Translations under genes and position numbers: made by a program
Part shown: piece by piece, positions 10,135-22,437 of the stretch
Layout: each line of letters begins with the position of its first letter
Numbering within the stretch: the first letter of the stretch is position 1
Assembly: GCF_011745365.1 (NCBI RefSeq)
Contig: NW_024468918.1
Coordinates: 1,020,488-1,084,487, forward strand
Direction of reading: 5' to 3'
Length of the DNA stretch: 64,000 nt
Source: Cryphonectria parasitica EP155
Taxonomy: Eukaryota; Ascomycota; Sordariomycetes; Diaporthales; Cryphonectriaceae
The notes under the pieces: generated by a model
Seen by the model: the letters and a program-made list of their open reading frames with translations, nothing else
What the model was told of the DNA's origin: nothing
Databases searched by the model: none

Positions 10135-11341
10135 TCAGAAGATAGCTAGCGCATTCGGCGGAGAGGCCACGAGACCTGGGTGGTTTAACGGCGCCGAGGT
10201 CAACATGAAACTGTATCTTCCAGTCTTCCTGCAATACGCAGAAAGGGCTTTGAGATCCCAGAGCTCTCCGATAGGCAGACCAAACATTGCGAGAAAATAT
10301 TGATGCAATACTGCTTCTGTCAGTATATGATATTCCCGTAACCAGGCTACCAAAATAAAATAAAATTGAAAATGGGCTGTCCATCATCCATCCACTTACC
10401 GAGATCACCGACAGAACCTTCTGTGCCATCTGCCTTGAGCGGAGGAAAAGCTTCAAACGACGAGCTATCTCCCGCCACCGCAGAAAAATGCCTGTTCCAG
10501 ACCCACCTCGCCGTGTCCTCGGAACCGTGCAGCCCAGACAGCCTGAACTGCTGCAGCTTGGCAAGGTCTTCAGGTGTAAGATTCTCAAAGATCTCCGTAA
10601 CGCCGGTCCGGATGATCAAGATGTCCCCATGTCGGAACTCAACCTTCTGGTGCCTGGCCACGTTCTCGATGTCCTCGACTGTGATGCGGTACCCATCGAG
10701 GCAGTGGTAAGGCTTGTTTTGAGCGTCCATGTAGCCCTTGAAGTCGATCAGGACGCCTCTGCCCACGAGTCCGCCGTGGGCGTGCCAGTGGTCGAGAGTC
10801 GGCAGCGAGTTCTCAGCGCTTGTCTGGGGCGAGGACAAGCCGTCAAGAGTGACCTTGGTCCCGTTGTAAGCCAGGCCTGACGGCTGATGCTGCATGTGGC
10901 ACAGGCTGTCCCACTGGCTGCTGAACTGGGTGTTGAACTCCAGCTCGTCGTCCCAGCCATGACATGTCGAGGGAGTCAGCTCGTTGGGAGTCAAGAAGGA
11001 TATGAATTTATGGACAGGCGCTTTACGCCCTGGGATGGGTATCTTGATGCCATTGAGCGGCCAGCTTTGCGTTAGATGTCAGATGAGTGATTTTTATTCT
11101 TAGTATCTCTTGAGAGAATGGGGGGCGGTTGGGGAAAAAAAAAAAAAATTATTGGGGGTTACTTCAATGATATAGACACCCCGTCCTTGACCTCGGCAGC
11201 CGCAGCAGCGACCACAGCCGGGGTGAGAAGATTGAGCGTGCCCAGGAGGTCTTTCTTTCCGTCCTTGTCGAAGACGCCCCATGCACAGCCTTGTGGCATT
11301 CCCTCCACAGCCGGGAGATGGTCAAAGTCTGGAATCGACAT
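10135..11341 (-). CDS. Cyclase-family (kynurenine formamidase-like) metal hydrolase
   Basis: Three exons join to 341 residues: 11341-11163, 11064-10400 and 10316-10135. The product starts MSIPDFDHLPAVEGMPQGCAW and belongs to the fungal branch of the putative cyclase family (PF04199). Characteristic blocks are SLNWPLNGIKIPIPGRK, FNTQFSSQWDSLCHMQHQ where the metal-binding part of the family normally lies, GRGVLIDFKGY, FRHGDILIIRTG, and the C-terminal LHQYFLAMFGLPIGELWDL and VASPPNALAIF. The classical HxGTHxD motif is replaced by the WDxLxHMxH variant usual in these fungal members. Family proteins hydrolyse amides or lactones, or cyclise polyketides; the substrate cannot be told here. No signal peptide is seen, so it is probably cytosolic. 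Confidence 0.88.
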
Positions 11342-12253
11342 TGCAGAGTTGGGATTGAGTTGAGAGCAATTAGGAAGCCACGTGCGGGAGGAGGGAGTTT
11401 TGGCTGCTTGTTGCTATGGAACAATACTATTAAGTTGGGCCATGGCCGTAATTGAATATATATATATTTCTTCACGAGGTTGAACAGGCACCAGCTTTGC
11501 TCGTTGTACATTAATATTTGGTGCTTTTCACGCTAGATAAGTCACGAATTGTCTACCCAACCATGAAGTGTTAGAGGAGTGACTGCGCCTCAAAAAGATG
11601 GAGCACAGATGGGGTATGTAAGCCACATGCATCTACCTAAATAAGTTCGTTCACGGATTAGGGGAACTGAGTGGGACAACAAGTTACTGTTGACAGTAAT
11701 ACAGCAATAGTAGGGCGTGTCTCATGGAGGGTATTGAGTGTAAAATTAATGGATTCAGTGCAACCCTTGGAAGACAATCTAATCGGCTGCAGAGAATTTA
11801 CTACATAGGACACAATGAGATAATTTGGATTTAGCTTGATGGTTGCGCTGCAGAAAGAAACGAAAGAAAGGAAAGATGAAGGAAAAGTAGCTAGTTGGTT
11901 GAGGCTATCTTAAGTGGCTGCCTGGTATCACAATTTAATAGCGCACAGATATTCAAGGCTTTGAGTGAAGGATGGGTTCCGTCAAATAATGCTGCCTGCC
12001 TCATCTACCAAATTGTACTAGTAATACCATGGGTGATGAGTCTCGTTGTATTGTAGTCACGAGGTTTCCATTCCTGAGCAGTGCCTTGATCATTGGTCAT
12101 CGCCTTGGTCTGACAGTATCATCTTCCTCATAGGAGTTTGCTTCTTAGCCGTCACACAGTTTGAACAAATGGATGATTTTATTTTATTTTTATATGTCCT
12201 TCTCCTTTTTCTCTTCCTTTGTTTTTCAGTTTTTCTTTCCCAACAACCAAAGC
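11342..12253. other. Intergenic region
   Basis: This holds the promoter of the minus-strand cyclase gene on its left side and the 3' flank of the deformylase gene on its right. AT-rich patches are present, including a TATATATAT run near 11457-11467. No gene is seen. Confidence 0.5.
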
Positions 12254-13117
12254 TCAGTTAAAGACGACCGTCTTTGTAACATTGAGGAAGACCCGCCTCT
12301 CGGCAACCCACTTCACGGCGGCGGCCAATACCTGGCTCTCGACATTGGAGCCCTCCTCGACGAGATCCTTGGGGCTCATGCTGTGGTCGACCCTCGCGAC
12401 GCGCTGCTCGATGATGGGGCCCTCGTCGAGATCAGCGGTGACGAAATGCGCGGTGGCGCCGATGATCTTGACGCCGCGGTCGTAGGCCTGGTGGTAGGGC
12501 TTGGCGCCCTTGAAGGAGGGCAGAAAGCTGTGGTGGATGTTGATGATCTTGCCGCTCATGGCAGCGCACAGGGTGGGCGACAGCACCTGCATGTAGCGGG
12601 CCAGGACGATCAGCTCGATGCCGTGCTGCTTGACCAGCTCGAGGATCTGGCCTTCCTGCTGGGCCTTGGTGTCCTTGGTCACGGGCAGGTGGTGGAACTC
12701 GATGCCGTAGCTCCTGGCCAGGTGCTCGTAGTCTGGGTGGTTGGAGACGATGACGGGCACCTCGATGCGCAGCTGGCCTGCCTTGGCCCGGAAGAGCAGG
12801 TCGTTGAGGCAGTGGCCGATCTTGGAGACCATGATGAGCACGCGCATCTTCTTGGCGACGGGCCGGATGTCGTAGTCCATGTCGAGGGAGGCCGACAGGT
12901 CCACAAAGGAGGCCTTGAGGGTGTCGGGCGACGAGACGGGTCCAAAGTGCACGCGCATGAAGAACTTGTTGGAGACTGGGTCCGAGAACTGCTGCAGGTC
13001 CAGGATGTTGATGCCCTGGCTGGCGAAAATGCCCGTCACCGCGTGCACGATGCCAGACTTGTCCGGGCAGGACAATGTGAGAATGTAATCCTCTCCTTGG
13101 CTTTCAGTGGCTGCCAT
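12254..13117 (-). CDS. purU: Formyltetrahydrofolate deformylase
   Basis: This is a single uninterrupted frame of 287 residues from the ATG at 13117. A further in-frame ATG nine codons upstream (13144) is possible, but the sequence from MAATESQ fits the family start better. Residues about 8-85 form an ACT domain (YILTLSCPDKSGIVHAVTGI). The rest is a formyltransferase-like domain with VIVSNHPD, the IINIHHSFLPSFKG active-site block (Asn, His) and GATAHFVTADLDEGPIIEQ with the catalytic Asp region. The enzyme hydrolyses 10-formyl-tetrahydrofolate to formate and tetrahydrofolate, balancing the one-carbon pool. It is better known in bacteria but also occurs in filamentous fungi. The lack of introns and bacterial-type architecture would fit an old transfer, which is an inference. 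Confidence 0.95.
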   Translation of the reverse strand: MAATESQGEDYILTLSCPDKSGIVHAVTGIFASQGINILDLQQFSDPVSNKFFMRVHFGPVSSPDTLKASFVDLSASLDMDYDIRPVAKKMRVLIMVSKIGHCLNDLLFRAKAGQLRIEVPVIVSNHPDYEHLARSYGIEFHHLPVTKDTKAQQEGQILELVKQHGIELIVLARYMQVLSPTLCAAMSGKIINIHHSFLPSFKGAKPYHQAYDRGVKIIGATAHFVTADLDEGPIIEQRVARVDHSMSPKDLVEEGSNVESQVLAAAVKWVAERRVFLNVTKTVVFN

Positions 13118-15675
13118 GGTGATGATGGTAGTGGTGACGATCACTGGTGCTGCTGGTCAGAGAGATTGTTTGCTGAATGGATGTTCTCGAAAGGAAGAGA
13201 GGGCGTAAATTGGATATCAAACAGGGCTTGTTTGTGAATTACTTACCTAGGAAGAATGTTTAATTTCCCTCTCTAGAGGTCTTTCGAAAGTCGTGATGTT
13301 GAATCCTGACTCGACTTGGATCACTTTTCGCTGATCAGAACCCCCGCTGTCATGCAACTCGACTCACTCACTGCTGCTCGATATTCTTCCCAATCACAGC
13401 ACGGCGCAGAATTTTGATGTCAAGCGTGCGGGTTCCGCTGTGTGGGGATTCCCGTGCCGTGTGTCGCCCGAGCGAGCCCTGTCAGCAGAAACGTACAAGG
13501 CCTAGACTCATTGGTTTTGCGGAGCACAGCTTTCCGCTAACAGAGAAGGGGAGTCAAGCCTTCTTCTTGGTCCGTCATCGGCGGGCGTTAGACCGGCTGA
13601 GGGAAGCAATGCACTGGGAGTGGTGAGTGCGTGTCTATGTAATTTTATGCATGTTAGGTGTTCGTCTAATCTGGTGTGCATGTGGCTTTGTGAAACAATA
13701 ACCATCATACAAACGCTATTGACTCCCCAGTCACCCTGGGTAAAATCCATATTTCTTGGGAATCCGTCTTAGATACAAGATGGCCAAGTCATCATCAGAA
13801 GGAAGGGTTATTATTTATTGGGTGTGCAGTGAAGCCCAGCTGCAAAATCACGAACCAACAAGCAAGCATTCTGTCTGCTTTCTTTCGATGTACCAAGTCG
13901 TGTCTTGCCGTCCAAACTCCAGCCCAGTTTTCATGTATTTTTCTCTCTTCTTTCTCGATAAGGCCTGCAAGCAAGATTAGCATTGACGTAGACAATACAC
14001 TATACACTTGTAATTTGCTGCATGGGCCTGGTCGGCGCCCATCTCGGGCGATAGGCCCGAACTGCATCTCCGGAATCCGAGTCGAGTGATGCAAATCGTT
14101 CAATGAAACGCCACACACACCTCAAAACATGTGGAACCACGGCTCGAATATATGACTTATGCAATCAGGTCCGTCGCAGATATGCACTAGCTACATGAAA
14201 TCATCTACGTATAATATATGTGTGAAAAAACAGTTCCTTGTACACCACATTGAGACTGGCGACCTATATTCGATATGATTACTTGAGACCGCGCACTCGC
14301 TTCTTCTTCACTTTCAAAGACTTAGGAATGGAGGGCTACAAATTCCCACAATGCAAGGCGCAGTCCAGACCATCATTGAGCAATTCTTAACATAGGAGTA
14401 AAACCTGCTACGAGATTCACAGTGTCCACCGGTCTTGCGTAAACACAGACCCGCCCAGGTGCAAATCATACCCAATCCCCCCCGGAACGTGGGGGCATCT
14501 TGTCCGTTTCCATTTTCGTTTCGATGATCTCTGAACTACCGTGGTCTAGTATGTTAGGGCAAATTCAACAAACCACTACATCATCTATTCTCCGATTCGA
14601 ATGGCAAACTAATCCCAAGGCATGAAGGAATTCAAATATCACCCATTCATCATGCCAGGAGCCGGCACTTTACTTGTCGTCTTTCTTTTGCTCATGAAGC
14701 TTCCTTCCCATCTGGAAAAAGACCTCCCTCCCAGCAGAGTCAGGATCATGATGTTTTGTCCCACAAATATAGTGCTGTCGTGATCGGTATCTCCTCACCG
14801 AATACTACGATGTATATTACAACCACGACGTAATGACTTGTCTCGCCGGACGGACGAGTAACTGAACATGCAGATACACAGTGGGGCAAAATCCTCGGAG
14901 TGGCAGATAGATCATTACTTACCATAGTACATACTATTGTAATAGTAACCAAAAAAATCCGCCGATGGGAGATAATGATTCTTTATGCAGCATCCTCTTC
15001 TACGCGACCCTACCTCAGTACCGACTTGCATCTATTTGGTCTACGATGGCACAATGCATTCCTCATTGGCGTGGGACGCCTCGTATCTACGAGTAAACCG
15101 GGTTGGGGAAAACAAGTCGTTTTTTGCCCCTGTTAAGCATGCGCGGCTTGTACGTCGGCCCCTGAACAACTTGGCCATCGGTAATTTCGGCTCTGCACAC
15201 GTACCGAGCTAGTGCCTGCAAACAACAAGCTTAATAGAGAAAATTTAGTGACGCATCTGGAGACCAGTGGGTCGCAGCACAGGTCCATAGTGTCTCAGTG
15301 GGGGGCATTCGGGTTACGTGCCACTGGCAATGGCCCTGTAAACTGTAATAGCAAAGGGGAAAGGATTACCGTTTAATCCCCCACACCACGGCGGCCCTGA
15401 CGTTATTGTAGGATTGGGACCAGGGACGTTCTCCTTGCCAGGAACGGACTGAATATGGAGACGGCCTCGTTCACCGAGGTGGCCTCCTACTCCTTCTCTT
15501 GAGGGACCCTGCGATCTACTACTGTTGTAACGGTATATATTGCCACCGCTCGCCTCCTGACGGCTTGGAATTTTGCTGTCGTTGATGTGTGTGTGAGTGT
15601 GAAAGTTTTGACGCGACACCGTCCAATTGCTCTCTCTCTCTGCCTCCCCTTTGAGATTTGCCTTCTATTCCCATC
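13118..15675. other. Long intergenic region, divergent promoters
   Basis: About 2.6 kb lie between the head of the deformylase gene (minus) and the head of the beta-propeller gene (plus), so both promoters lie here. Short frames on both strands show no recognisable domains. A short basic peptide frame on the minus strand near 14283-14333 ends like a gene tail, but nothing upstream supports it. Confidence 0.5.
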
Positions 15676-16764
15676 ATGCGTTCTCAGAACAGCCTGGCCC
15701 TTGCGGCCGTGACCCTTTCGTCCTTGACGGGCTCCGCGCTGGCCCAGACCGCCAAACAGCTTTTCAATTTCACGACCTACGTCGACATCGAGAACAGCAT
15801 CCTCCGTTCCAATGGCCAGCTTTTGTTCACCACCCTCACCGGTCCTGAGCTGTACACGATCGATACCAACGCGGATGAGCCCACGGCCGAGGTTGTCCGT
15901 TACCTGCCTGGGGTCACGGCTCTGACTGGCATTGCCAGGGTCGACGATGACAAGTTTGCTGTTGCTGGAGGCGTCAGGGGCAGCTATAGCTACGCCAACG
16001 AGACCATCTTCACCATTGATTTCACCGAGGCCACCGAGGAGAACCCAAATATCACTGTGCTGGAGACAGTTGCGACCTTGTTAGTTTTGATCGTTCAACC
16101 TAAACCATTTCTGTCTATCATCATACCATCCTGTCCTTTTTATGGATGAATGGATTAATCGTGATTAATATGAAAAACCTCACTGACACACGCACACAGG
16201 CCTGACGCGATCATGCTCAACGGCATGGCTGCACTGCCTTCCAACTCCCACGTCCTGGTCCTTGCCGACTCTCGCGTGGGTTGTCTCTGGCGAGTCGACA
16301 TCGACACTGGCTCTGTTGCCGAAGCCGTCACGAGCGAGTACTTCCTGGCCCCCGACAATGCCACCACCCCGATCGGAATCGACGGCCTGAAGATCACCGC
16401 CGATGGTTCCTACGCCTACTTCACCAACGTCTATCTCGAGCTCCTGGGGCGTATCCCCATCGCAGACAACGGCTCCGCCCTGGTCGCCACGGGAGACGCC
16501 GAGATCGTGACCAACTTCCTCGGCGATGATGACTGGGATGACTTCCAGCTCAACGGCACCATCGCCTACGGCGCCCAGGACCCTTACTACCTGTCCTCGG
16601 TGGACCTGACCACTGGCGAGCTGACCGTGCTCATCAACGACACTAGCATCGCCGGCGGACCCACCTCGGTCGTCCTCAAGGGTGACGGGTCTACCATCTA
16701 CCTGACCACCCGTGGAGACTCGACTACCGAAGCGAGTGGCCAGATTATCGAGATTACGCTGTAA
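15676..16764 (+). CDS. Secreted SMP-30/gluconolactonase-like beta-propeller protein
   Basis: Two exons join to 322 residues: 15676-16079 and 16200-16764, with a GTTAGT donor and a CACAG acceptor. The ATG at 15676 opens a clear signal peptide (MRSQNSLALAAVTLSSLTG, cleavage after SALA). The mature part has repeated propeller-blade patterns such as ELYTIDTNA, VGCLWRVDIDTGS, IGIDGLKITADGSYAYFTN and TSVVLKGDGSTIYLTTRGD, as in SMP-30/gluconolactonase/LRE-like proteins. Several NxT/S sites suit secretion. Members hydrolyse lactones or phosphotriesters, but many fungal copies are uncharacterised, so no substrate is claimed. The next genes are a Zn2Cys6 regulator and a secreted FAD oxidoreductase. Confidence 0.85.
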
Positions 16765-18535
16765 TGAGTCTTTTAAGAGAGAGTGTGAAGTAACGACTAT
16801 GTATATGGGACCCCAGTTGTATATATTCATTGTGTGTATATATATGCACTCCATGTGGAACGAAGGAACTTTTGTTTTGCATATGTAATTAACGGCTCCC
16901 AGCCTGCTTGGATTGGAGGCTTGTGAATACACAATTTCTGCAAATGATTGAACACTTTTGGCAAGGTTGAAACAAATACAGAGCAGAGCACCTCTTGCAT
17001 TCACCACAAATGTAAAATACAGGAATTCTTGACTTTGCATGGGATGTTAGGGTTCATAAACCGACGCACCCAGCTTCGTTGTTACACAGGCATCTGAGTG
17101 TGGTTATTGTAAGAAGTCGTAGTGCTTCTGGCTGTAAGCAGTCGACCGTGTGCTGAGTAAGTAATAGACCCCAGGACGTTCCACCAATACTCAATTTCTT
17201 ACAGCAGAAAGGTGCCATGCTCTACAGGAAGGCTCGCATCGACTCATGAGCAGAATTAGTCCGGCAGGCCAGGCTTATATCAACTGGTAATTATACTAAC
17301 GTAAGTGTAAGGTTTTATATCTAGTGAAGTCATTTCGGTGTTGTCATTATGCTTTCGATATAAACCAGCAGAAGCACGTAGGGATGACCTAAGCAGATGC
17401 ATATCGAGATCATATCTGCCGATTGTGGACAGCATGAGGACATCGGAAAATGTTGTCATCCTGCCGGATTTACGAGAATACCAATGACAGCCCCCAGTTT
17501 ATTTGACACCAGCCACCTGTTCCATCCCTTGATCTTTACTACCTGCACGCAGACACTCTTGCTATCTTGTTACAAAAAAGAAAAGAAAGAAGAAAGAAAG
17601 AAGAAAAAAACTCGCGAGCCTCGGGATAACGAAGACTAGTTGTAATTTTTGGAAAAGAGGTCGAATGTTTTTCAAAGCACAAGAGGTCGTTTGTTCACAG
17701 CAGGATGTTATTTGATCGACAAAGTGGTCGAGAACATAGATGATTTGAATCCAATCCATCTCGTCTGCAGGTGCCATGGTAATAGTCAGTTAATTAACCG
17801 CTCGCACCATTCACCAAATGTTCTGGAGGATACTGAGCAGTGCATCTTCTTATTCCGAACGAGTAAAACGGGCATCTGGGCGTGTATCAATGGCCCTGTC
17901 CTTCCAAAGATTCGTTGGCATAAACTAAGGGTTATCGCAGATCATTCGATCCTAAGATCGACGGATTTGCTCCAGGAAGAGAGAGACCTTAATATGGTAT
18001 AGTACTATGTGGGCTGACGTCGGATTTCAACACGCAACAGATGCGGGCTTCGGAGTTCGGAATCACCCAACATGCCGCCTCTACTGTCAGATGCTGTGCG
18101 CCCATGACTTTGGTCCGCCGCGGATTTAACTGGATTCCGTTCCCGTTTTCAGCTGCAGGGCGTGCTCCCCCCGTCTCTTCCTCTCTCTCCCTCTTCCTTT
18201 TAGCAGAGTGACTGGTTCTCTTACCTCTTGACCGGATTTCGAGCGTGAACTGGCCCTTTTTCGCTTCCCCCGAACAATCCGACATTCAGTGTTTTTCGTT
18301 TGTGTTGCGCCAACGACGTTCTGACTTGTACCCATCCGAAAATCGCGAAATCCACCTGGCCGGTTGCATTAAGCCATAGCCTTTGGGTATTTCGCGTCAG
18401 GGTTTGCGCGCCTGGCCCGGTCCGGCCTCCGCCGAGAGTCTACCGTTACAGCACCGAAAGGAGAACGAGAGCCCGAGTCCCACACTGCAATCGGGCCACA
18501 TGTGAGGCGAGCGCCACAAGGAAATAGTCCTCGCC
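16765..18535. other. Intergenic region upstream of the transcription factor gene
   Basis: About 1.8 kb. It contains the 3' flank of the beta-propeller gene, a purine-rich GAAA/AAGA tract near 17574-17613 and pyrimidine-rich sequence near 18170-18200. The right end is the promoter and leader of the Zn2Cys6 gene. No additional gene is supported. Confidence 0.5.
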
Positions 18536-21303
18536 ATGCAGTCATCCAGTCAACGTATTGGGAAGTCTCCCGCACCGTCCGACGCACACATGCCCTTGGG
18601 CACACCTGCTCCTTATGGGCATGCGTGTACGAATTGCGCCAAGGCAAAATGTAAATGCATCCACCGCGACGGAGGAGGAGCCTGCGAGCGGTAAGTCTGT
18701 CTTTTCTCACTTTCAGTTGCACGCGCACACACACACACACACACTCTCTCTCTCTCAAACATACTTTATACATATACATATACATATAAACTTTTGCTAT
18801 TGTGAGGACAAGGTGGGATCAGCCATGTGTTTCTATCTCTTGGCATTCCCCCCTGCATAATATAAGTCTTGAAAGTTGGTGACTGGTGCTGTCTGGAAGA
18901 AATGGTCGACGCTGGCTGCCTTGTGTCTAGATTCTCGTCCTTGTTATGATTGCTGTTCAAAGTAGGCTGCCCTCGTCGTATTTCCTTGGTCTGACCTGAG
19001 ATATTTCAAATCGCCGCGTTTCTAGGTGCTTCCGGCTCAAAAAGGACTGTAACCCATCCGTTCCCAACCGGAAGCGAAATCCACGAAAAACCCCTTCCTC
19101 GAGGACTGCGCATCTCGAGGAGAAGCTGGATGACCTGGTCTCTCTGATCAGGTTACAGACCAACATCAGAGCTCCCGGCAAGGCCAACTCACCTTCTACA
19201 AGACCCGAGACACATGGCTTAGGCGGGCCGCCGACTGTCCCATCGCTGTCATCCGTGTCGACCCCCAATGAGAGCCCGGCAGGGCCTGCTTCTGGCGAGA
19301 CGTATGCAACGGATGTAACAAGTCCGTCGAGTACGGGTGTGGGCTTTGAATATGACTGTACGTCGACGGATCCTGCATCTTCTCTCCCTCCTTCTTTATT
19401 CTCTCTTCTTTACAGACACATATGCTCATACCAGAATTTACAGGCCCTATTGCCGATGATGTTGCAGAATCAAATTTGGCCCTATTCCGGAGGGACATGG
19501 TGCGGTTCTGCCCTATAGTCTATCTGCCTCCGTCCTTAACCGCCAAAGAACTTCGACGGACTCACCCGTTTCTGTGGCTCAGCATCATGGCATGTGCCTC
19601 CTGTTCCATGAAGGAGGCCTATGCCTTGGGAGACAAATTGAGACAGGCCGTCGCCACCAAGGTGGTGATTGATCTGGACAGGAACCTCGACTTGCTGCAG
19701 AGTTTGCTGGTGTTTATGCAATGGCCTCACTCTCACAGGACTGACAAGCCTTGGCTATCGCTCTGGACCAATATGGGGCTCGCCATGGCTCAAGACCTGG
19801 GGTTTATGAGCGTGCACGGAGAGACAGCGTACACGTACGTCAAGAAGTTTTGGCTTCCCAAGTCTCAGAACAAGAATTGCCATGGGCAGAGTAATACAGC
19901 CCGAACTATGGAAGAACGCAGGACGGTACTGGCCTTTTATGTGTGGACGAGCATGTAAGTGTTCTTCTCCCTTCCATTCCTTTTTGATGTTTGCGTGTGT
20001 TTGTATGAGTTGCGAGAAATTTGGCAAATCAATTCTCATCATCTTTTCAGGTCCTCTCAAATGGTCAGAAGAGAGAATGCTATCCGTTGGACACCCTTCA
20101 TGGAACAAAACCTACGAGCTATCATCGAGACCCCAGAGTGGGAGGGCGACAGCATCCTTGCTACACAGGTCCGATGTGCGCTCGTGGGCCAGCAGATGAC
20201 AGATCTGGCCATTCAACAGGCCTATCGCGCTGGAGAGTCCCGAATACCCATGTACTTTCACAACTCATTGAGTGCTCAATTAGAGGACATCTGGCGAACG
20301 CTTCCGGCAAACCTCGTGCAGAATGGTAAGTCCCTCGTCTATTAGACATATCCATCAGTGGAACTTGGGTTGCTGACTGGAAGTTGTGTGTTGTGAAAAC
20401 AGAGGCAGTCCTGCTGTCTCTGTACGGCGCAGAGGTTGCTGTCCATGACCTGGCTTCCAACTTTGATCCATCATTAGACAATGTAGACATTATCAAGCGC
20501 TTGGATGCACTACAGAAATGTCTCAAAGCCGTGGAGAACTTCTTCCAGACCTGGGATAGAATACCAACCCAACAACACATGGGTCTCACCCTCACCACCT
20601 TCATCCAGCTTCTACACGTCATCGTTGCGCTCTTCCGGCTCAGCACTCTTGATAGCATCCCTGGGTGGGACCCTGCCGTGGCCAGGGGCAGACTCCATCT
20701 TTTTGCGTTATTGGATCATCTTGCAAAACAGATGGAAATGACCATTGCGACGATTCCCATCCTGGAAGATGATGAAGAAGCCAGCAGTAAGTCGATGCCC
20801 CCCCCCCCCTCTGTGGGACGTTTCCCTGCGTGGTATCAAGAAGCTGACGATAATCATCACAGCCTGGTCCAAAGCTGCAAAGGTGATGAGATTGATCAAG
20901 CAAGGGATCAAGAGAGATTTCCCAGTACGTGCAGCACGAACACTCACCAGGTTTTTTGGGTTTTTTTTATTCTATCGCTCTCAAATTCTTGACCCTTCAG
21001 CCATCGTCAGCAACCAGCCGAGCTGTGTTGTGTTGTTCCCACATGCTTCACTATATGATCTATGCCCTCCAATTTTTGGGTATTCAATTTCTCACTGAAG
21101 GCCGTTACTAATACGAGATCTCCTTCTCACAGAACCTTGATCCTCTGGGTAGTACGGGCATTGAGCAAGTCTCTGCCATGGCTGCAGGCGGCGCAGATCT
21201 TCAGGGATCGTCACAAGAGATCCAGGACGCCTTCCTGACAAATTTCGGGGACGACCCGTGGCTATCAGCCATCTTTATCCCGTGGGATTCTATGAATTTT
21301 TAG
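18536..21303 (+). CDS. Zn2Cys6 fungal transcription factor
   Basis: Proposed exons are 18536-18690, 19026-19357, 19444-19954, 20051-20325, 20403-20786, 20863-20924 and 21133-21303, giving about 629 residues in phase throughout. The DNA-binding domain spans exons 1 and 2: cysteines 31, 34, 41, 50, 53 and 60 give the canonical C-x2-C-x6-C-x8-C-x2-C-x6-C spacing, with intron 1 inside the cluster. A basic linker (NRKRNPRKTP) and a coiled-coil-like LEEKLDDLVSLIRLQ follow. The middle region is helical, as in Leu3/War1-like regulators. The end reads FGDDPWLSAIFIPWDSMNF. Two junctions are uncertain: the exon 2-3 acceptor, and a coding-like segment at 21001-21099 (contains MLHYMIYALQFLGIQFLTE) that this model skips. 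Its place between a lactonase-like and an oxidase gene suggests local regulation, which is inferred. Confidence 0.85.
18726..18756 (+). repeat. CA/CT dinucleotide microsatellite in an intron
   Basis: A (CA)n run passes directly into a (CT)n run inside the first intron of the Zn2Cys6 gene. It is a simple sequence repeat and a likely length polymorphism. Confidence 0.9.
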
Positions 21304-22437
21304 GTTACTTCACTCTACGGTTGTATGCGTGCTGGGCCCTGGACATTATGCGAAGATTCGCTTTGGTAATCACCCATGTAATCTATCTACGCTCACTCAA
21401 TCTTGAAAATATTCCATGTATTTAATTATACCTCCTACTTGAGTATGAGCCGCTTCCCCACAAACCTGGCTGAAGCCCCTCAACGCAGTGCAGTAAACCA
21501 TCTAGGAAGGGAAAAGAAAAGGGAGGGGAAGGGGGGGGGGGCGGTCATAGGCCCGTGCTTATCCCAATCATATGTTCATTTACATGAAGATAGTTGCTAC
21601 TTGTCATGCATTCAGCGGGTCAATCTGCTGACGCTCCCTATAACGTGCAGCTCCAGGCCTATTTATGGTCTTTGTTTTGGTAAAGTCGTCGAGGTCTGGG
21701 GCTTTGTCCCCGACAATTACTTGCACATTGCAGCCACAGGCTTGTGTGATCAGACGAGAATCCTGGGGTAAGAAATCCGGAGGCCCGAGCCCTTTCGAAG
21801 TTTATTGATTTGTTCCCAATTTTTATTTATCTACTGCTGACTGTTCTGATCTGATATGCGATAACGACCACAAGATCTGGGCGATCAATGTTTGGTTCGG
21901 CTATTATCCATGCATATGTCAAGATATAGTTTTGTCGCAACCGGATACCGGGGCTCAAGATTCATAGACTTATGCAGTCGGGTGTGACATTAATTTACAG
22001 CTGCCAGTATCATATTTATATAGTCCAATATATTACTGAACATGATTGGTCACGAGAATCTCTGTCTCTTCTAGCTCGGCTTTGATAGTGTGGAGATACC
22101 GTTCAATTTATTTTTAACTGCCACCCTCTTTCTATAGATGCACCACTCACTTTTGTTCTTGTTGAAATATATATGTAGACCAGCTGATCATAGTAACTGG
22201 CACATCGTTTATGTATCGGACCGAGGAAGACATTATCCAACGTATTTTCTTCTTCCGACAACAAAGTTATTACATACCTAATATGTTGAACTGGTCACAC
22301 CAATCGTGAAGTCCAGTAAAGTGTTCCGTGGGTTTGGTTTACACACTTCATTTGAATCTTGAAATAATGGGCTCAAAGGCTGATTAAACCGGCTTCTTAT
22401 AACAAAAACGCACGTACTATTTACATGAAACCGCCAT
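21304..22437. other. Convergent intergenic region
   Basis: This stretch lies between the 3' ends of the transcription factor and the FAD oxidoreductase genes. It includes an 11-base G run at 21531-21541 and AT-rich sequence. No gene is recognised. Confidence 0.5.

Noticed and set aside
12161..13237. Long plus-strand frame opposite the deformylase gene
   Set aside because: It is the mirror of a high-GC coding strand, has no domain, and the minus strand has an unmistakable PurU protein.
14283..14333. Basic peptide tail (IPKSLKVKKKRVRGLK then stop) on the minus strand
   Set aside because: It looks like a gene end, but no upstream exon on that strand could be found.
16180..17040. 286-codon minus-strand frame opposite the beta-propeller gene
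   Set aside because: It overlaps a recognisable secreted protein, and its own sequence has no recognisable domain.
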